Positions 25,774 through 34,802 of a stretch of 64,000 nt of DNA are shown here, in pieces. Numbering within the stretch: the first letter of the stretch is position 1; each line of letters opens with the position of its first letter. The stretch comes from Bacillus gaemokensis (GTDB lineage Bacteria > Bacillota > Bacilli > Bacillales > Bacillaceae_G), in assembly GCF_001590835.1 (NCBI RefSeq), contig NZ_LTAQ01000001.1:607989-671988 (forward strand), written 5' to 3'. The notes under the pieces are model-generated. The model was given only the letters and a program-made list of their open reading frames with translations, ran no database searches and had not been told where the DNA came from. Made by a program: the position numbers and the translations under genes.

Positions 25774-26280
25774 TTATCCAGCTCTTTTAATCGCATACAC
25801 AAGAACATCTATGCCATGAAACGATACTGTTTTTTCATACATGAGCCCTGTTTTTCTAGCTACAAAAATAGAAGCAGGGTGATCCGGGTTAATAAGAGAG
25901 ATGAGTTTATTTAGTCTTAATGCTTGGAAGCCATAATCCCGGAACGCTGTTGCTGCTTCTTTTGCATAGCCTTTCCCCCAATGTTCAGGAAGCAACCAAT
26001 AACCAATTTCAATTTCTTCTTTTCCGTCTATTTGCTGCCTAACAAGTCCAGCATGACCAATTGGTGTACCTGTACCCCTTTCAATCATCAGAAATAACCC
26101 TAAGCCGTTTTTATAACCAGGAAAAACCCTGTCCTCTAAACTTTTTTTACACTGCATATATGTTTTTAGGGTTCCGTTCCCGATGTAACGCATAACCTTC
26201 TCATTTTCCCATAAAGAAGCGTAAAAATCTAAGTCAGTCATTGTATATTTACGAAATTGTAAACGGTCTGTATGAAACAT
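25774..26280 (-). CDS. GNAT-family acetyltransferase (RimJ/RimL type)
   Basis: 168 residues with the RimJ/RimL-like layout: TDRLQFRKYTMTDLDFYASL at the start, IEIGYWLLPEHWGKGYAKEA (acetyl-CoA loop, about 93-112) and LNKLISLINPDHPASIFVAR. It probably acetylates an N-terminal or small-molecule amine. It ends 4 bases from the next gene's region and shares its strand with the LacI-type regulator, whose stop lies 4 bases upstream of its start. Confidence 0.85.
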   Translation of the reverse strand: MFHTDRLQFRKYTMTDLDFYASLWENEKVMRYIGNGTLKTYMQCKKSLEDRVFPGYKNGLGLFLMIERGTGTPIGHAGLVRQQIDGKEEIEIGYWLLPEHWGKGYAKEAATAFRDYGFQALRLNKLISLINPDHPASIFVARKTGLMYEKTVSFHGIDVLVYAIKRAG

Positions 26281-26284
26281 ATTC

Positions 26285-27274
26285 CTACTCCTTTCTCGTA
26301 GATTCCCTTTCGATAACTGAAATAGGCAATTGAATACGTTGTATACGTTCCCCTTTTAATTTTTTATGCAATAGGGCAATAGCATTCTTTGCCATACTTT
26401 TAATAGAAGTATGGATCGTCGTTATATTAGGATTCATTATCATCGAAAGTTCTTGATTATCAAATCCTATAACACCAAAATCTTGTGGGATAATAATTTT
26501 CAATCTTTGTGCCTCCATAATGATTCCAGCAGCTATTTCATCACTGCCTGTAAAAATGGCATTAGGAGCATTTTGCATGGATTGAATAATATGTATAATC
26601 TTTTTTCCATCCTTTAGCCCATAGCAATTTGAAAATACCCATTCTTGCTGAAGCTGTAGACCGTACTCATTTAAAGCTCGTTTATATCCTTGATATCTCT
26701 GTCTTTGTGCCTTACTTTTTAATGTATCGTAACAAAACCCAATACGTGTATATCCACTTTCTAAAAGATGCCTCGTTCCTATATACCCTGCCAACTCTTC
26801 ATCAAATTGAACAGTGGATACCTTTTCTGTTTCAACATGTTCATTACAGATAACAATTGCTCCTGAAGTTATTGCGTGTTCTACTTCCTCTATTGATAAA
26901 GAAAGTGTTGCAAAGATAAGTCCATCTAACTTCTTCGTCCTAATATATTGTAAAAATCCCCTTTCTCTCTTGATTTCATAATTTGATTGCAAGATTACAA
27001 CATCATAACCATCTGTTTTTAAAATATCGCTTAACGTTTGAATTAATTTACTAAAAAAGGGATGATGTAAATTTGGTACAACCACACCAATTAAATTTGT
27101 TTGCAAGCGACGTAAATCTTTTGCTGTTGCCACAGGTACATAATTCTTTTCATCAATAATTGCTTGTACCCTTTCCCTTAATTCTGGACGTACATACGGA
27201 TGATGATTAATTACACGTGAAACCGTTGCTTTAGACACTCCAGCTAATTTAGCGATGTCTTCAATTGTAGAAAT
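26285..27274 (-). CDS. LacI-family transcriptional regulator, non-canonical start
   Basis: Periplasmic-binding-fold repressor. The DNA-binding domain needs TIEDIAKLAGVSKATVSRVI, but no ATG, GTG or TTG lies in frame before GTG 27238, which falls inside that helix-turn-helix. ATT at 27274 is 8 bases after GGGGG and would give a complete domain and 329 residues, a normal family length; a TGA at 27305-27307 closes the frame upstream. The rest is intact (NLIGVVVPNLHHPFF, IGFDNQELS). Either ATT is used or the start has been lost. It is divergent from the HAD gene, a likely target. Confidence 0.75.
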   Translation of the reverse strand: MSTIEDIAKLAGVSKATVSRVINHHPYVRPELRERVQAIIDEKNYVPVATAKDLRRLQTNLIGVVVPNLHHPFFSKLIQTLSDILKTDGYDVVILQSNYEIKRERGFLQYIRTKKLDGLIFATLSLSIEEVEHAITSGAIVICNEHVETEKVSTVQFDEELAGYIGTRHLLESGYTRIGFCYDTLKSKAQRQRYQGYKRALNEYGLQLQQEWVFSNCYGLKDGKKIIHIIQSMQNAPNAIFTGSDEIAAGIIMEAQRLKIIIPQDFGVIGFDNQELSMIMNPNITTIHTSIKSMAKNAIALLHKKLKGERIQRIQLPISVIERESTRKE

Positions 27275-27362
27275 TTTAACTACCCCCTTGACCTGTAATG
27301 CATTTCAGAGTGTACAGTTTATGGTAAGTTTTACATCTATTATAAACGAGGTGATATGAAAT

Positions 27363-28118
27363 ATGGAGAAAATTCAAATTTCAGGAGAGATTATTGAAAT
27401 AAACGCAATTGCCTTTGATAAAGACGGTACATTATTTCAAGCTATTCCCTTTTGGCAAGAAATTGATAGATTACGACGACAGAAATTCTTACAAATTGTT
27501 GGTGAAGAATATCGGCTACTTTGGGAAAAAGCGGTTGGATTTATTCCCCCTAACCAAGTTGATTTTAAAGGGCTATTAGCGGTTGCATCTGAGGACGAGG
27601 AAATTATTGTTGTCGCAAGCCTCTTCTATCAAATTACAAAATATCCATGGCACCATTGTAAAGAAATTGCCACAGCTATTTTTAGGGAGAGTAATGAACA
27701 ATTATGTATTACAGAGGCATTTCATCCTATTAATGGAGCAGCTGAATGTATACATTCCTTACAACAAGCAGGCATATATACAGGTATTCTCACCTCTGAT
27801 AATAAAATAAGAACGAAAAAGTGTATTGATTTACTTCACTTACCACCTCTTCATTTTCTCTTTACTCCAGAAGATGTGGAAAACGGAAAGCCTAATCCAG
27901 AAATGATTCTAAAAACATGTAAGCATCTTGATATTAAACCAAATGAGTTAGTAATGGTTGGAGATACTGTTGTAGATGTAAAAATGGCTAAAGAGGCCGG
28001 AAGTATTGCTGTAGGCATTGCAAATCATGAACATGCCATAGAAGAACTAACACCTTATGCAGATTTTATTATTTCCGATTACAGTGATATACAAGTCTTA
28101 ACGAAAAAAAGACAGTAG
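27363..28118 (+). CDS. HAD-family hydrolase (phosphoglycolate phosphatase-like)
   Basis: 251 residues. HAD motif I is AFDKDGTLF (Asp19, Asp21), motif II is GILTSDN near 140, and motifs III/IV are the Lys in GKPNPEM and VGDTVVDVKMAK near 201. An alpha-helical cap lies between motifs I and II. GAGGTGAT precedes the ATG. It is transcribed divergently from the LacI-type regulator and is probably its target. The substrate, perhaps a sugar phosphate, is unknown. Confidence 0.88.
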   Translation: MEKIQISGEIIEINAIAFDKDGTLFQAIPFWQEIDRLRRQKFLQIVGEEYRLLWEKAVGFIPPNQVDFKGLLAVASEDEEIIVVASLFYQITKYPWHHCKEIATAIFRESNEQLCITEAFHPINGAAECIHSLQQAGIYTGILTSDNKIRTKKCIDLLHLPPLHFLFTPEDVENGKPNPEMILKTCKHLDIKPNELVMVGDTVVDVKMAKEAGSIAVGIANHEHAIEELTPYADFIISDYSDIQVLTKKRQ

Positions 28119-28159
28119 ACAAAAGCTTATCTACTGCATCCATATCATAACTAGTATAA

Positions 28160-28290
28160 AGAAAACTACAACTGAGGGGGGTGTAGGATTTTCGGTTATA
28201 TACTAGGTATTTATCCCGTTCTAACGGGCGGTAAACCTTCCAATCTTTCAAGTGGAAGGTTTACCGCACATAAGAACCATTTGCGGTAAT
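28160..28290. repeat. palindromic intergenic element, possible dispersed repeat
   Basis: Small hairpin CCCGTTCTAACGGG (28215-28228) is followed by a perfect 15-bp stem GCGGTAAACCTTCCA (28228-28242)/TGGAAGGTTTACCGC (28253-28267), then a third GCGGTAA (28283-28289). There is no T tract, so it is not a simple terminator. The layout recalls dispersed intergenic repeats of the B. cereus group or IS200/IS605-type ends. Family assignment is inference. Confidence 0.5.
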
Positions 28291-28686
28291 TTAAGTAAGG
28301 GCTGTTACATACTCAAAAACACGATGCGCTGCTTCCCCGCCCATTCTTGCATGCTGAAGAAGAGGAATACCATGTGGTCCCGATGCACGCAATGCTTCTG
28401 GTTGTACTACTAAAATTGCTTGAACAATTGCAAGTTCTCCAAGCATTGCCGCTGCAAAAATATCCATACGTGCCCCTTTTTCTAATAAATAAAGAGCAAT
28501 ATCTCTACGACCTACATGTGCGGCTGCTCCTAAAGCACTTTCCCAGTCTGCACCGCCCCAATTATAAGAAGCATGAAGCAAACTTGGATGTTCTGATAGA
28601 AGCTCCTGCACCTTCTCAAAATCTCCATGAGCTGCCATGACAAATCCTCTCACTAATTCAGTGGTAATACGTTCCTCTGTTTGCAT
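28291..28686 (-). CDS. ankyrin-repeat protein
   Basis: 131 residues with about three ankyrin repeats: AAHGDFEKVQELLSEHPSLL, ALGAAAHVGRRDIALYLLEK and AAMLGELAIVQAILVVQPEA. The repeats fill most of the protein, so it is probably a small protein-binding module. It begins 34 bases inside the end of the ABC ATPase gene with its own AAAGGAG site and is the last gene of that operon. Its link to iron uptake is unknown. Confidence 0.85.
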   Translation of the reverse strand: MQTEERITTELVRGFVMAAHGDFEKVQELLSEHPSLLHASYNWGGADWESALGAAAHVGRRDIALYLLEKGARMDIFAAAMLGELAIVQAILVVQPEALRASGPHGIPLLQHARMGGEAAHRVFEYVTALT

Positions 28687-29471
28687 CTCTCTTCTCCTTT
28701 TTCACAAATTCGTTTCGGAGTAAAAAACGGTTTTTCGCTCCCTTGAAAAATGTCGACCTCAATTCCAAAGACGTGCTGAAACATTTGATGACATAACACG
28801 CATTCTGGTACCCCGTCATATTGAATTGCTCCTTGCTTTAAAACGAGTAAACGATCGCTATATTGAGCTGCTTGGTTAATATCATGAAGAACCATTACAA
28901 TCGTCATACCAAACTCTTCATTTAATCGCTTGACGAGTTCCATTACTTCTAACTGATGGACAATATCTAAAAAGGTTGTCGGCTCATCTAACAGCAAAAC
29001 ATTTGTGCGCTGTGATAATGTCATTGCAATCCAAGCACGTTGTCTTTCCCCACCTGATAGAGATTGCAGGAGCCGATATTCATATCCTTCTAACTTTGTA
29101 ACTGATAATGCCCAATCCACAATCTCTTCATCTTCTTTACCTAAACGACTGTTCCATGATTTATGAGGTTGTCTGCCAAACTCCACCAACTCCTTAACTG
29201 TTAAATCTAGTTGGTGATCTTGCATTTGTGGTAGCATCGCTAACTGCTTCGCAACTTCTGCGCTTTTCATACTATGAATGTTTTTCCCATTTAAAACAAT
29301 TTCACCCATTTTAGGATCTAGTAATCTTGCTATTAAACGTAATAATGTCGACTTCCCCGATCCATTTGGGCCAATTAAACTAATCATTTCACCAGCTTCA
29401 ATATGTAGGTTCATATCTTGCATTTGAAATCTTTCTGAATGCGCATAAGACACCTCTTTAACGGAAAGCAC
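28653..29471 (-). CDS. iron-siderophore ABC transporter, ATP-binding protein
   Basis: 272-residue FecE/FhuC-type ATPase. Walker A is GPNGSGKST (34-42), the Q-loop is LPQM near 80, the signature is LSGGERQR near 138 and Walker B is VLLLDEPTTFLD near 160. It overlaps the permease gene by 14 bases. It powers uptake of an iron chelate with the permease and lipoprotein upstream. Confidence 0.93.
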   Translation of the reverse strand: MLSVKEVSYAHSERFQMQDMNLHIEAGEMISLIGPNGSGKSTLLRLIARLLDPKMGEIVLNGKNIHSMKSAEVAKQLAMLPQMQDHQLDLTVKELVEFGRQPHKSWNSRLGKEDEEIVDWALSVTKLEGYEYRLLQSLSGGERQRAWIAMTLSQRTNVLLLDEPTTFLDIVHQLEVMELVKRLNEEFGMTIVMVLHDINQAAQYSDRLLVLKQGAIQYDGVPECVLCHQMFQHVFGIEVDIFQGSEKPFFTPKRICEKGEERCKQRNVLPLN

Positions 29472-30495
29472 TTTGTTTTCCTCCCCTCTGGATTAAATAT
29501 AAGAAGAACGGACCGCCCAAGAAGGATAGTAAAATTCCAACAGGTAACTCAATAGGATCAAACCAACTTCTAGCAATTGCATCAGCAAAAACAAGTAATA
29601 CCCCACCACCTAAGCAAGAGAGAGGCAGTAAATATCGATAATCATTTCCGACTAATAGACGTAACATATGCGGAACAACAAGTCCAACAAATCCAATGAG
29701 TCCAGAAACACTTACCGCGATTCCAGCTAATAGTGTACTTACTACGATTAAGAAAAAGCGACTACGTTCTACGTTGTGCCCAAGTAGCTTTGCCATTTCA
29801 TCTCCAAGCATAAGCACACGAATGTGTTTAATACCAAAGAAAGCTAAGACAATGGCAAAGATCGCATAATAAATAATCATATTAAGGTGAGCCCAGCTTA
29901 CACCACCGATTCCACCTGCGAGCCATGGTAAAACAGATTGTACTTTATCACTATGAAGTAACATTAATGCTGAAGTTGCAGCACCAATCAAGGCATTTAT
30001 TGAAACACCAACCAATACAATACGTGACGGAGGCGCTCCTTTTTGCCAGGATAAAGCATAAATTACCATTGCTGTAATAAATGCTCCTAAAAAAGCTCCA
30101 AGCGGTAGAAATGCCATATGCTGCGGAAATAAAATCATAATAAAAATGGCAACGAAGCCCGCTCCTGATGAAACGCCAATGATTCCAGGATCAGCAAGTG
30201 GATTTCGCATAACCCCTTGTAGCAATGCCCCTGATGCCGCTAAGCATGTACCTACAATAAAGCCAACAAGTACACGCGGTATCCGAAGATCCCATACAAT
30301 TCGGTGGACTGTTGAATTCTCATCTTGTATACCTCCTGCAATATCTTGCAATGAAAAGGATAAACTCCCTGCAATGAGTCCATAAAAGAGGGCCAGGACG
30401 GTTAGTACAACTAAACTAACCGTCAATATCCATCTTTTCTTTGCAAAAGGATGTGCCTTTTCTTTTACTACTGCATTACTCTGCATGTTCATCAT
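29458..30495 (-). CDS. iron-siderophore ABC transporter, permease
   Basis: 345-residue FecCD/BtuC-family membrane protein with about ten hydrophobic segments. Family motifs include LRIPRVLVGFIVGTCLAASG and MRNPLADPGIIGVSSGAGF (about 95-113) and the late GLVVPHMLRLLVG. Only one permease gene is present, so the channel is probably a homodimer. Its start overlaps the binding-protein stop by four bases (ATGA). Confidence 0.93.
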   Translation of the reverse strand: MMNMQSNAVVKEKAHPFAKKRWILTVSLVVLTVLALFYGLIAGSLSFSLQDIAGGIQDENSTVHRIVWDLRIPRVLVGFIVGTCLAASGALLQGVMRNPLADPGIIGVSSGAGFVAIFIMILFPQHMAFLPLGAFLGAFITAMVIYALSWQKGAPPSRIVLVGVSINALIGAATSALMLLHSDKVQSVLPWLAGGIGGVSWAHLNMIIYYAIFAIVLAFFGIKHIRVLMLGDEMAKLLGHNVERSRFFLIVVSTLLAGIAVSVSGLIGFVGLVVPHMLRLLVGNDYRYLLPLSCLGGGVLLVFADAIARSWFDPIELPVGILLSFLGGPFFLYLIQRGGKQSAFR

Positions 30496-31439
30496 TTCCT
30501 TACATCTTGTATACTTTTATACATAAAGTCCATCGCTTCAGTTACTTTCGTTCCAGGATTTGAACCGAATAAATCTGGTGGTAAAATAACAACGCGATTT
30601 TGTTTTACTGCTTCTAAGTTTTTCCACGCTTCGTTTTTCATCATTTCACCTTCAAATGCTTTTTTCACACCTGCAGGATCGCCGTGGGTAATTAAGAAAA
30701 TAACCTCTGGGTTTGCTTCAATAATTCTTTCTACACTAAGCTGTGCATATTGCGGATATTCCTTCATTTTCGGGAACTCTGCAGCAATATTTTTACCACC
30801 TGTTTTCTCTAAAATATCACCTGATAAAGAGTTTGGTAATGCCGCTAAGTATGTACCTGGTGCTCCGTAAACTAGTAATGCTTTTACATCGCTCTTTTTC
30901 TCATATTTTTTCATCTGATCGTTAATTTTTTGATTTAATTCTTTCGATTTATTTTCTTTTTGCATTAATGTTCCATATATATCGATACTCTTCTGAATAT
31001 CTTTTATAGAGTTTGCTGAAGAAATCATCACCTTTGTTCCTTGTCCCTCAACTGTCGGAATATTTTTTTGGAACCCGTTATTCGCCACAAGAAGGTCGGG
31101 TTTCAAACTAGCAATTTGCTCAAAGTTTGGTTGATGCGCATTCCCGATTACTTGTGCTTTCTTTAAATCGTCTGGAAGTGTTAATTTCGTATCTGGACGG
31201 CCGACAATTTTACCACCTAGTGCATGAATGATATTCATATCGCCTACACTCAGAGTAGCAAAACTTTTCGGGGTCTTATCAAATGTTACTTTTCTGTCTG
31301 AGAAGTCGGTAATCTCGATTTGTTTTTTTCCTTTGTCTGTTTTTGTTGCAGACGCTTTTTCGTTGTCTTTTGCATTGCAACCGATTAACAAGAAAAAAAT
31401 AGATAGAATCGCTGTAAACAGCGTTATATATTTTTTCAT
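30492..31439 (-). CDS. iron-siderophore ABC transporter, substrate-binding lipoprotein
   Basis: 315 residues: signal peptide with lipobox LLIGC (Cys21), then a FecB/BtuF-type binding domain (RKVTFDKTPKSFATLSVGDM, LKPDLLVANNG, EVIFLITHGDP). It captures a ferric chelate outside the cell for the FecD/FecE-like partners encoded just downstream. The ligand cannot be told from sequence. Two Fur-type boxes lie directly upstream, so it should be induced by iron limitation. Confidence 0.93.
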   Translation of the reverse strand: MKKYITLFTAILSIFFLLIGCNAKDNEKASATKTDKGKKQIEITDFSDRKVTFDKTPKSFATLSVGDMNIIHALGGKIVGRPDTKLTLPDDLKKAQVIGNAHQPNFEQIASLKPDLLVANNGFQKNIPTVEGQGTKVMISSANSIKDIQKSIDIYGTLMQKENKSKELNQKINDQMKKYEKKSDVKALLVYGAPGTYLAALPNSLSGDILEKTGGKNIAAEFPKMKEYPQYAQLSVERIIEANPEVIFLITHGDPAGVKKAFEGEMMKNEAWKNLEAVKQNRVVILPPDLFGSNPGTKVTEAMDFMYKSIQDVRK

Positions 31440-31454
31440 TTCCTCACCTCTAAT

Positions 31455-31506
31455 TGATAATGATAATCATTAACTACCATTCTACTTTAATTGATAAGGA
31501 TTATCA
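31455..31506 (-). promoter_or_regulatory. two Fur boxes upstream of the siderophore ABC operon
   Basis: TGATAATGATAATCA (31455-31469) and TGATAAGGATTATCA (31492-31506) each match the 7-1-7 Fur box TGATAATNATTATCA with one mismatch. They begin 16 bases upstream of the binding-protein start, covering the expected promoter. Confidence 0.88.
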
Positions 31507-31555
31507 TTGTCAATACAAACCGCATACATTTTCTACAAAATTTTACTTATACTAA

Positions 31556-31593
31556 AAAACGCTACAAAAAGGATACTCTTTTCGTAGCGTTTT
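31556..31593 (-). terminator. yrhC terminator
   Basis: Stem AAAACGCTAC (31556-31565)/GTAGCGTTTT (31584-31593) with a T tract on the minus strand. Confidence 0.8.
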
Positions 31594-31604
31594 ATCTAGC
31601 AATC

Positions 31605-31832
31605 TTATTCATATTCGTTCTCCTCTAACTGATCACGCAGCATTTTTACACGTTTGAAAAAGAAAAATGACGCACCTAAAAAGAAAACAATAGCGCTCAT
31701 CATGGTAAATAATTGTGGTGTCGCTCTTCCCTCATTTGGAATCAGTAACCCAATCATTAAAAATGAGCCTAGCGCAAGGAGAACTTGACCGAAGCGAATA
31801 TAATCTGCTATTTTCTGTTGTAACTCTTTCAT
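31605..31832 (-). CDS. yrhC: YrhC-like small membrane protein
   Basis: 75 residues with two hydrophobic segments (about 12-29 and 40-58) and a charged end RVKMLRDQLEENEYE. The KIADYIRFGQVLLALGSFL start resembles B. subtilis YrhC. The ATG at 31832 follows AGGAGGAG. In B. subtilis yrhC is the last gene of the yrrT-mtnN-mccA-mccB operon; here adhE separates it from mccB, so it has become a single gene. The function is unknown. Confidence 0.72.
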   Translation of the reverse strand: MKELQQKIADYIRFGQVLLALGSFLMIGLLIPNEGRATPQLFTMMSAIVFFLGASFFFFKRVKMLRDQLEENEYE

Positions 31833-31958
31833 ACATCTACCACTCCTCCTTCTCACTGTATCATATTCTACTAGTTTCAGAGGCATGCAAATACAGCCAA
31901 TGAGGGAGAAGTTTTCCAAAGTAAAAGAGCTGCTAAAAATGCAGCTCTTTTTCATTCA

Positions 31959-34562
31959 TTACACACCTTTATACGCTTCCATATATACTTCTTTCAGTTC
32001 TGAAATAAGCGGTAATTTTGGATTTGCTGTTGTACATTGATCTTCAAAAGCTCTTTCTGCAAGTAGTTCAACAACTCCTTCAAATACTGCTTGTTCTACA
32101 CCTTGTCCAGCAATGCTCATGTTCATATTTAGTTCTTTTCCAAGAGCGATAATTGCTTGTACGAGTGATTCTACACCTTCTTCTACTGTACGTGCTGGAA
32201 GTCCAAGCATTCTTGCAATATGAGCGTACCGTTCATCAGCAACAAAGTGCTCATATTTTGGGAACAAGGCATGTTTTCTTGGTTTAATTGCATTATAGCG
32301 AATTACATGTGGCATTAAAATTGCATTGGCGCGGCCGTGTGGAATATGAAATTCTGGTCCAATTTTATGTGCCAAGCTATGGTTAATGCCAAGAAATGCA
32401 TTAGCAAATGCCATTCCTGCAATTGCAGACGCGTTATGCATTTTCTCACGTGCCTCTTCATCATTTCCATCTTTGTATGCTCTCGGTAAATATTTGAATA
32501 CAAGATCAATTGCTTTTAATGCTAAACCATCTGTATAATCATTTGCCATAATAGACACGTACGCTTCAATCGCATGTGTTAATACATCCATTCCAGTATC
32601 TGCTGTTACATGCGGCGGTACTGTCATTACAAATTGCGGATCGACAATCGCTACATCTGGTGTTAATTCATAATCAGCAAGCGGATATTTTATATTGTTC
32701 TTCTTATCTGTAATAACCGCAAATGGCGTCACTTCTGAACCTGTTCCTGATGTCGTTGGAATCGCTATAAATTGCGCTTTGTTTCCAAGATTTGGATATT
32801 TACATGTCCGTTTTCTTATATCTAAAAACTTTTGCTTAATTCCAAAGAATGTTGTTTCTGGATGCTCATAAAATAACCACATTCCTTTTGCTGCATCCAT
32901 TGCTGATCCACCGCCAAGAGCAATAATTACATCAGGCTTAAAACTTCTCATCATTTCAGCACCTTTAAAGACAGTTTCATCTGACGGATCTGGTTCTACT
33001 TCAAAGAACACTTCTACCTTTACATCATTTATATGTCTACGTAAATAGTGCATTACTGTATCGACGTAACCATGCTCTACCATTCCAGGGTCTGTTACAA
33101 TAAATGCTCGTGAGATGTTTCGCATATTTGCTAAATATCCTGTAGCATGTTTTTCAAAATAAATTTTGGGTGGCAGTTTAAACCACTGCATATTCTTTTT
33201 TCTGCTTGCTAACCTTTTTATATTTAATAAATGTGTTGCTGTTACATTTTGAGAAACAGAGTTCTTTCCGTATGATCCACATCCAAGTGTAAGCGATGGA
33301 ATAAACGCATTATATATATCACCAATTCCGCCTTGTGATGACGGAGCATTTACGATTAGACGACATGCTTTCATACGTAAACCAAATTGTTTTTGTACTT
33401 CTTTATTTGTTGAATGAATAACTGCCGAATGCCCTAAACCACCAAGGTCTAGCATCCCTTCACAATATATAAAACCTTCTTCTAATGAGTTTGCTTTTAC
33501 ACAAGCTAATACCGGGCTCAACTTTTCGCGAGATAGCGGATAGGCTGCCCCGACACCTTTAATTTCAGCTACGAGCATCTTTGTATCTTTTGGTACAGTA
33601 ATCCCTACTAATGCCGCAATATAGTATGCTGACTTACCTACAATATCACTATTTACTGCACATGTATTTTCATTAATGACAAGCTTCTCTAATTTTTTTT
33701 GTTCCTCTTCTGTTACAAAGTAACAATTATTTGCTAGCATTTCTTCTTTCACATCATCATAGATTTCTTTATCTACAATCATTGCTTGTTCAGAAGCACA
33801 AATCATACCGTTATCAAATGTTTTTGATAAAATCAAATCATTTACAGCACGTTTTACATGTGCTGATTTCTCTATATAACAAGGTACATTTCCAGGTCCT
33901 ACTCCAAGCGCTGGTTTACCAGTAGAATACGCTGATTTCACCATCCCTGCGCCTCCAGTTGCCAGAACAAGTGCAACACCTTCATGATTCATTAATTGCT
34001 TTGTTGCCTCAACAGAAGGTTTTTCAATCCATTGCATACAGTTCTCTGGCGCACCCGCCTTCACTGCTGCATCACGTAATGTTGTAGCTGCTGCAATCGA
34101 GCAGTTTTGTGCAGAAGGATGAAATGCGAAAATAATTGGGTTTCTTGTTTTCATTGCGATTAACGCTTTAAACATCGTTGTCGAAGTTGGATTCGTTACT
34201 GGTGTTACCCCAGCAACTACACCAACTGGTTCTGCAATTTCTATGATTTCTTCATGAGGATCTTCATGAATGATTCCCACTGTTTTATCCCTTTTCATAC
34301 TATGCCAAATATATTCGGTGGCAAAAATATTTTTGATGCACTTGTCTTCATATACACCGCGGCCCGTTTCCTCAACAGCCATTTTCGCAAGCGGCATATG
34401 TTGGTCTACACCCGCAAGTGCCATTTCATGTACAATGTTGTCAATTTGCTCTTGTGTAAAATCCTCTAATGCCCGTAAAGCTTCCTGACCGTTCTTCACC
34501 AACGTATCAATCATTTCTGTTACTTCTTGCATCTCATTTACAACTTTCTCTTTGACTACCAT
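31959..34562 (-). CDS. adhE: bifunctional acetaldehyde-CoA/alcohol dehydrogenase
   Basis: 867 residues. The N-terminal aldehyde dehydrogenase part (1-440) converts acetyl-CoA to acetaldehyde, with catalytic Cys255 in [12 protein letters not shown]. The C-terminal iron-type alcohol dehydrogenase part (about 455-860) reduces it to ethanol, with metal-site motif [22 protein letters not shown] split by two His ligands. It reoxidises NADH in fermentation and forms spirosomes in other species. Two TTGTGA-N6-TCACAA sites upstream suggest redox control by Rex or Fnr. Confidence 0.96.
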   Translation of the reverse strand: MVVKEKVVNEMQEVTEMIDTLVKNGQEALRALEDFTQEQIDNIVHEMALAGVDQHMPLAKMAVEETGRGVYEDKCIKNIFATEYIWHSMKRDKTVGIIHEDPHEEIIEIAEPVGVVAGVTPVTNPTSTTMFKALIAMKTRNPIIFAFHPSAQNCSIAAATTLRDAAVKAGAPENCMQWIEKPSVEATKQLMNHEGVALVLATGGAGMVKSAYSTGKPALGVGPGNVPCYIEKSAHVKRAVNDLILSKTFDNGMICASEQAMIVDKEIYDDVKEEMLANNCYFVTEEEQKKLEKLVINENTCAVNSDIVGKSAYYIAALVGITVPKDTKMLVAEIKGVGAAYPLSREKLSPVLACVKANSLEEGFIYCEGMLDLGGLGHSAVIHSTNKEVQKQFGLRMKACRLIVNAPSSQGGIGDIYNAFIPSLTLGCGSYGKNSVSQNVTATHLLNIKRLASRKKNMQWFKLPPKIYFEKHATGYLANMRNISRAFIVTDPGMVEHGYVDTVMHYLRRHINDVKVEVFFEVEPDPSDETVFKGAEMMRSFKPDVIIALGGGSAMDAAKGMWLFYEHPETTFFGIKQKFLDIRKRTCKYPNLGNKAQFIAIPTTSGTGSEVTPFAVITDKKNNIKYPLADYELTPDVAIVDPQFVMTVPPHVTADTGMDVLTHAIEAYVSIMANDYTDGLALKAIDLVFKYLPRAYKDGNDEEAREKMHNASAIAGMAFANAFLGINHSLAHKIGPEFHIPHGRANAILMPHVIRYNAIKPRKHALFPKYEHFVADERYAHIARMLGLPARTVEEGVESLVQAIIALGKELNMNMSIAGQGVEQAVFEGVVELLAERAFEDQCTTANPKLPLISELKEVYMEAYKGV

Positions 34563-34650
34563 GTAAATCTCTCCTATTCTGCTATTTGGTCTTATAAAGT
34601 CCCTATTAGCGTAAAAAAATAGAGTTACTTTTCTACATGAATCCCATTAT

Positions 34651-34668
34651 TTGTGAAGTTTTTCACAA
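34651..34668 (-). promoter_or_regulatory. Rex/Fnr-type site 1 upstream of adhE
   Basis: TTGTGAAGTTTTTCACAA, a near-perfect inverted repeat about 90 bases before the adhE start. It fits both Rex (TTGTGAAnnnnTTCACAA) and Bacillus Fnr (TGTGA-N6-TCACA). Confidence 0.75.
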
Positions 34669-34736
34669 AATTATATATGAAGCATCGTTTCTTGATTTTA
34701 CTATACACGAAATCTTTTTCTTTGTGTGTGTCTGGT

Positions 34737-34754
34737 TTGTGAAATTATTCACAT
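34737..34754 (-). promoter_or_regulatory. Rex/Fnr-type site 2 upstream of adhE
   Basis: TTGTGAAATTATTCACAT, with the same TGTGA-N6-TCACA core as site 1 and 86 bases away (about eight helical turns), so the two could be bound cooperatively. Confidence 0.65.
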
Positions 34755-34770
34755 TTAAAACTACAAGAAA

Positions 34771-34800
34771 AGCACTGCCCTATTTAGCAGTGCTCCTTTT
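34771..34800 (-). terminator. mccB terminator
   Basis: Stem AGCACTGC (34771-34778)/GCAGTGCT (34787-34794), T-rich on the minus-strand 3' side. It ends the cysteine operon before adhE. Confidence 0.8.
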
Positions 34801-34802
34801 CA

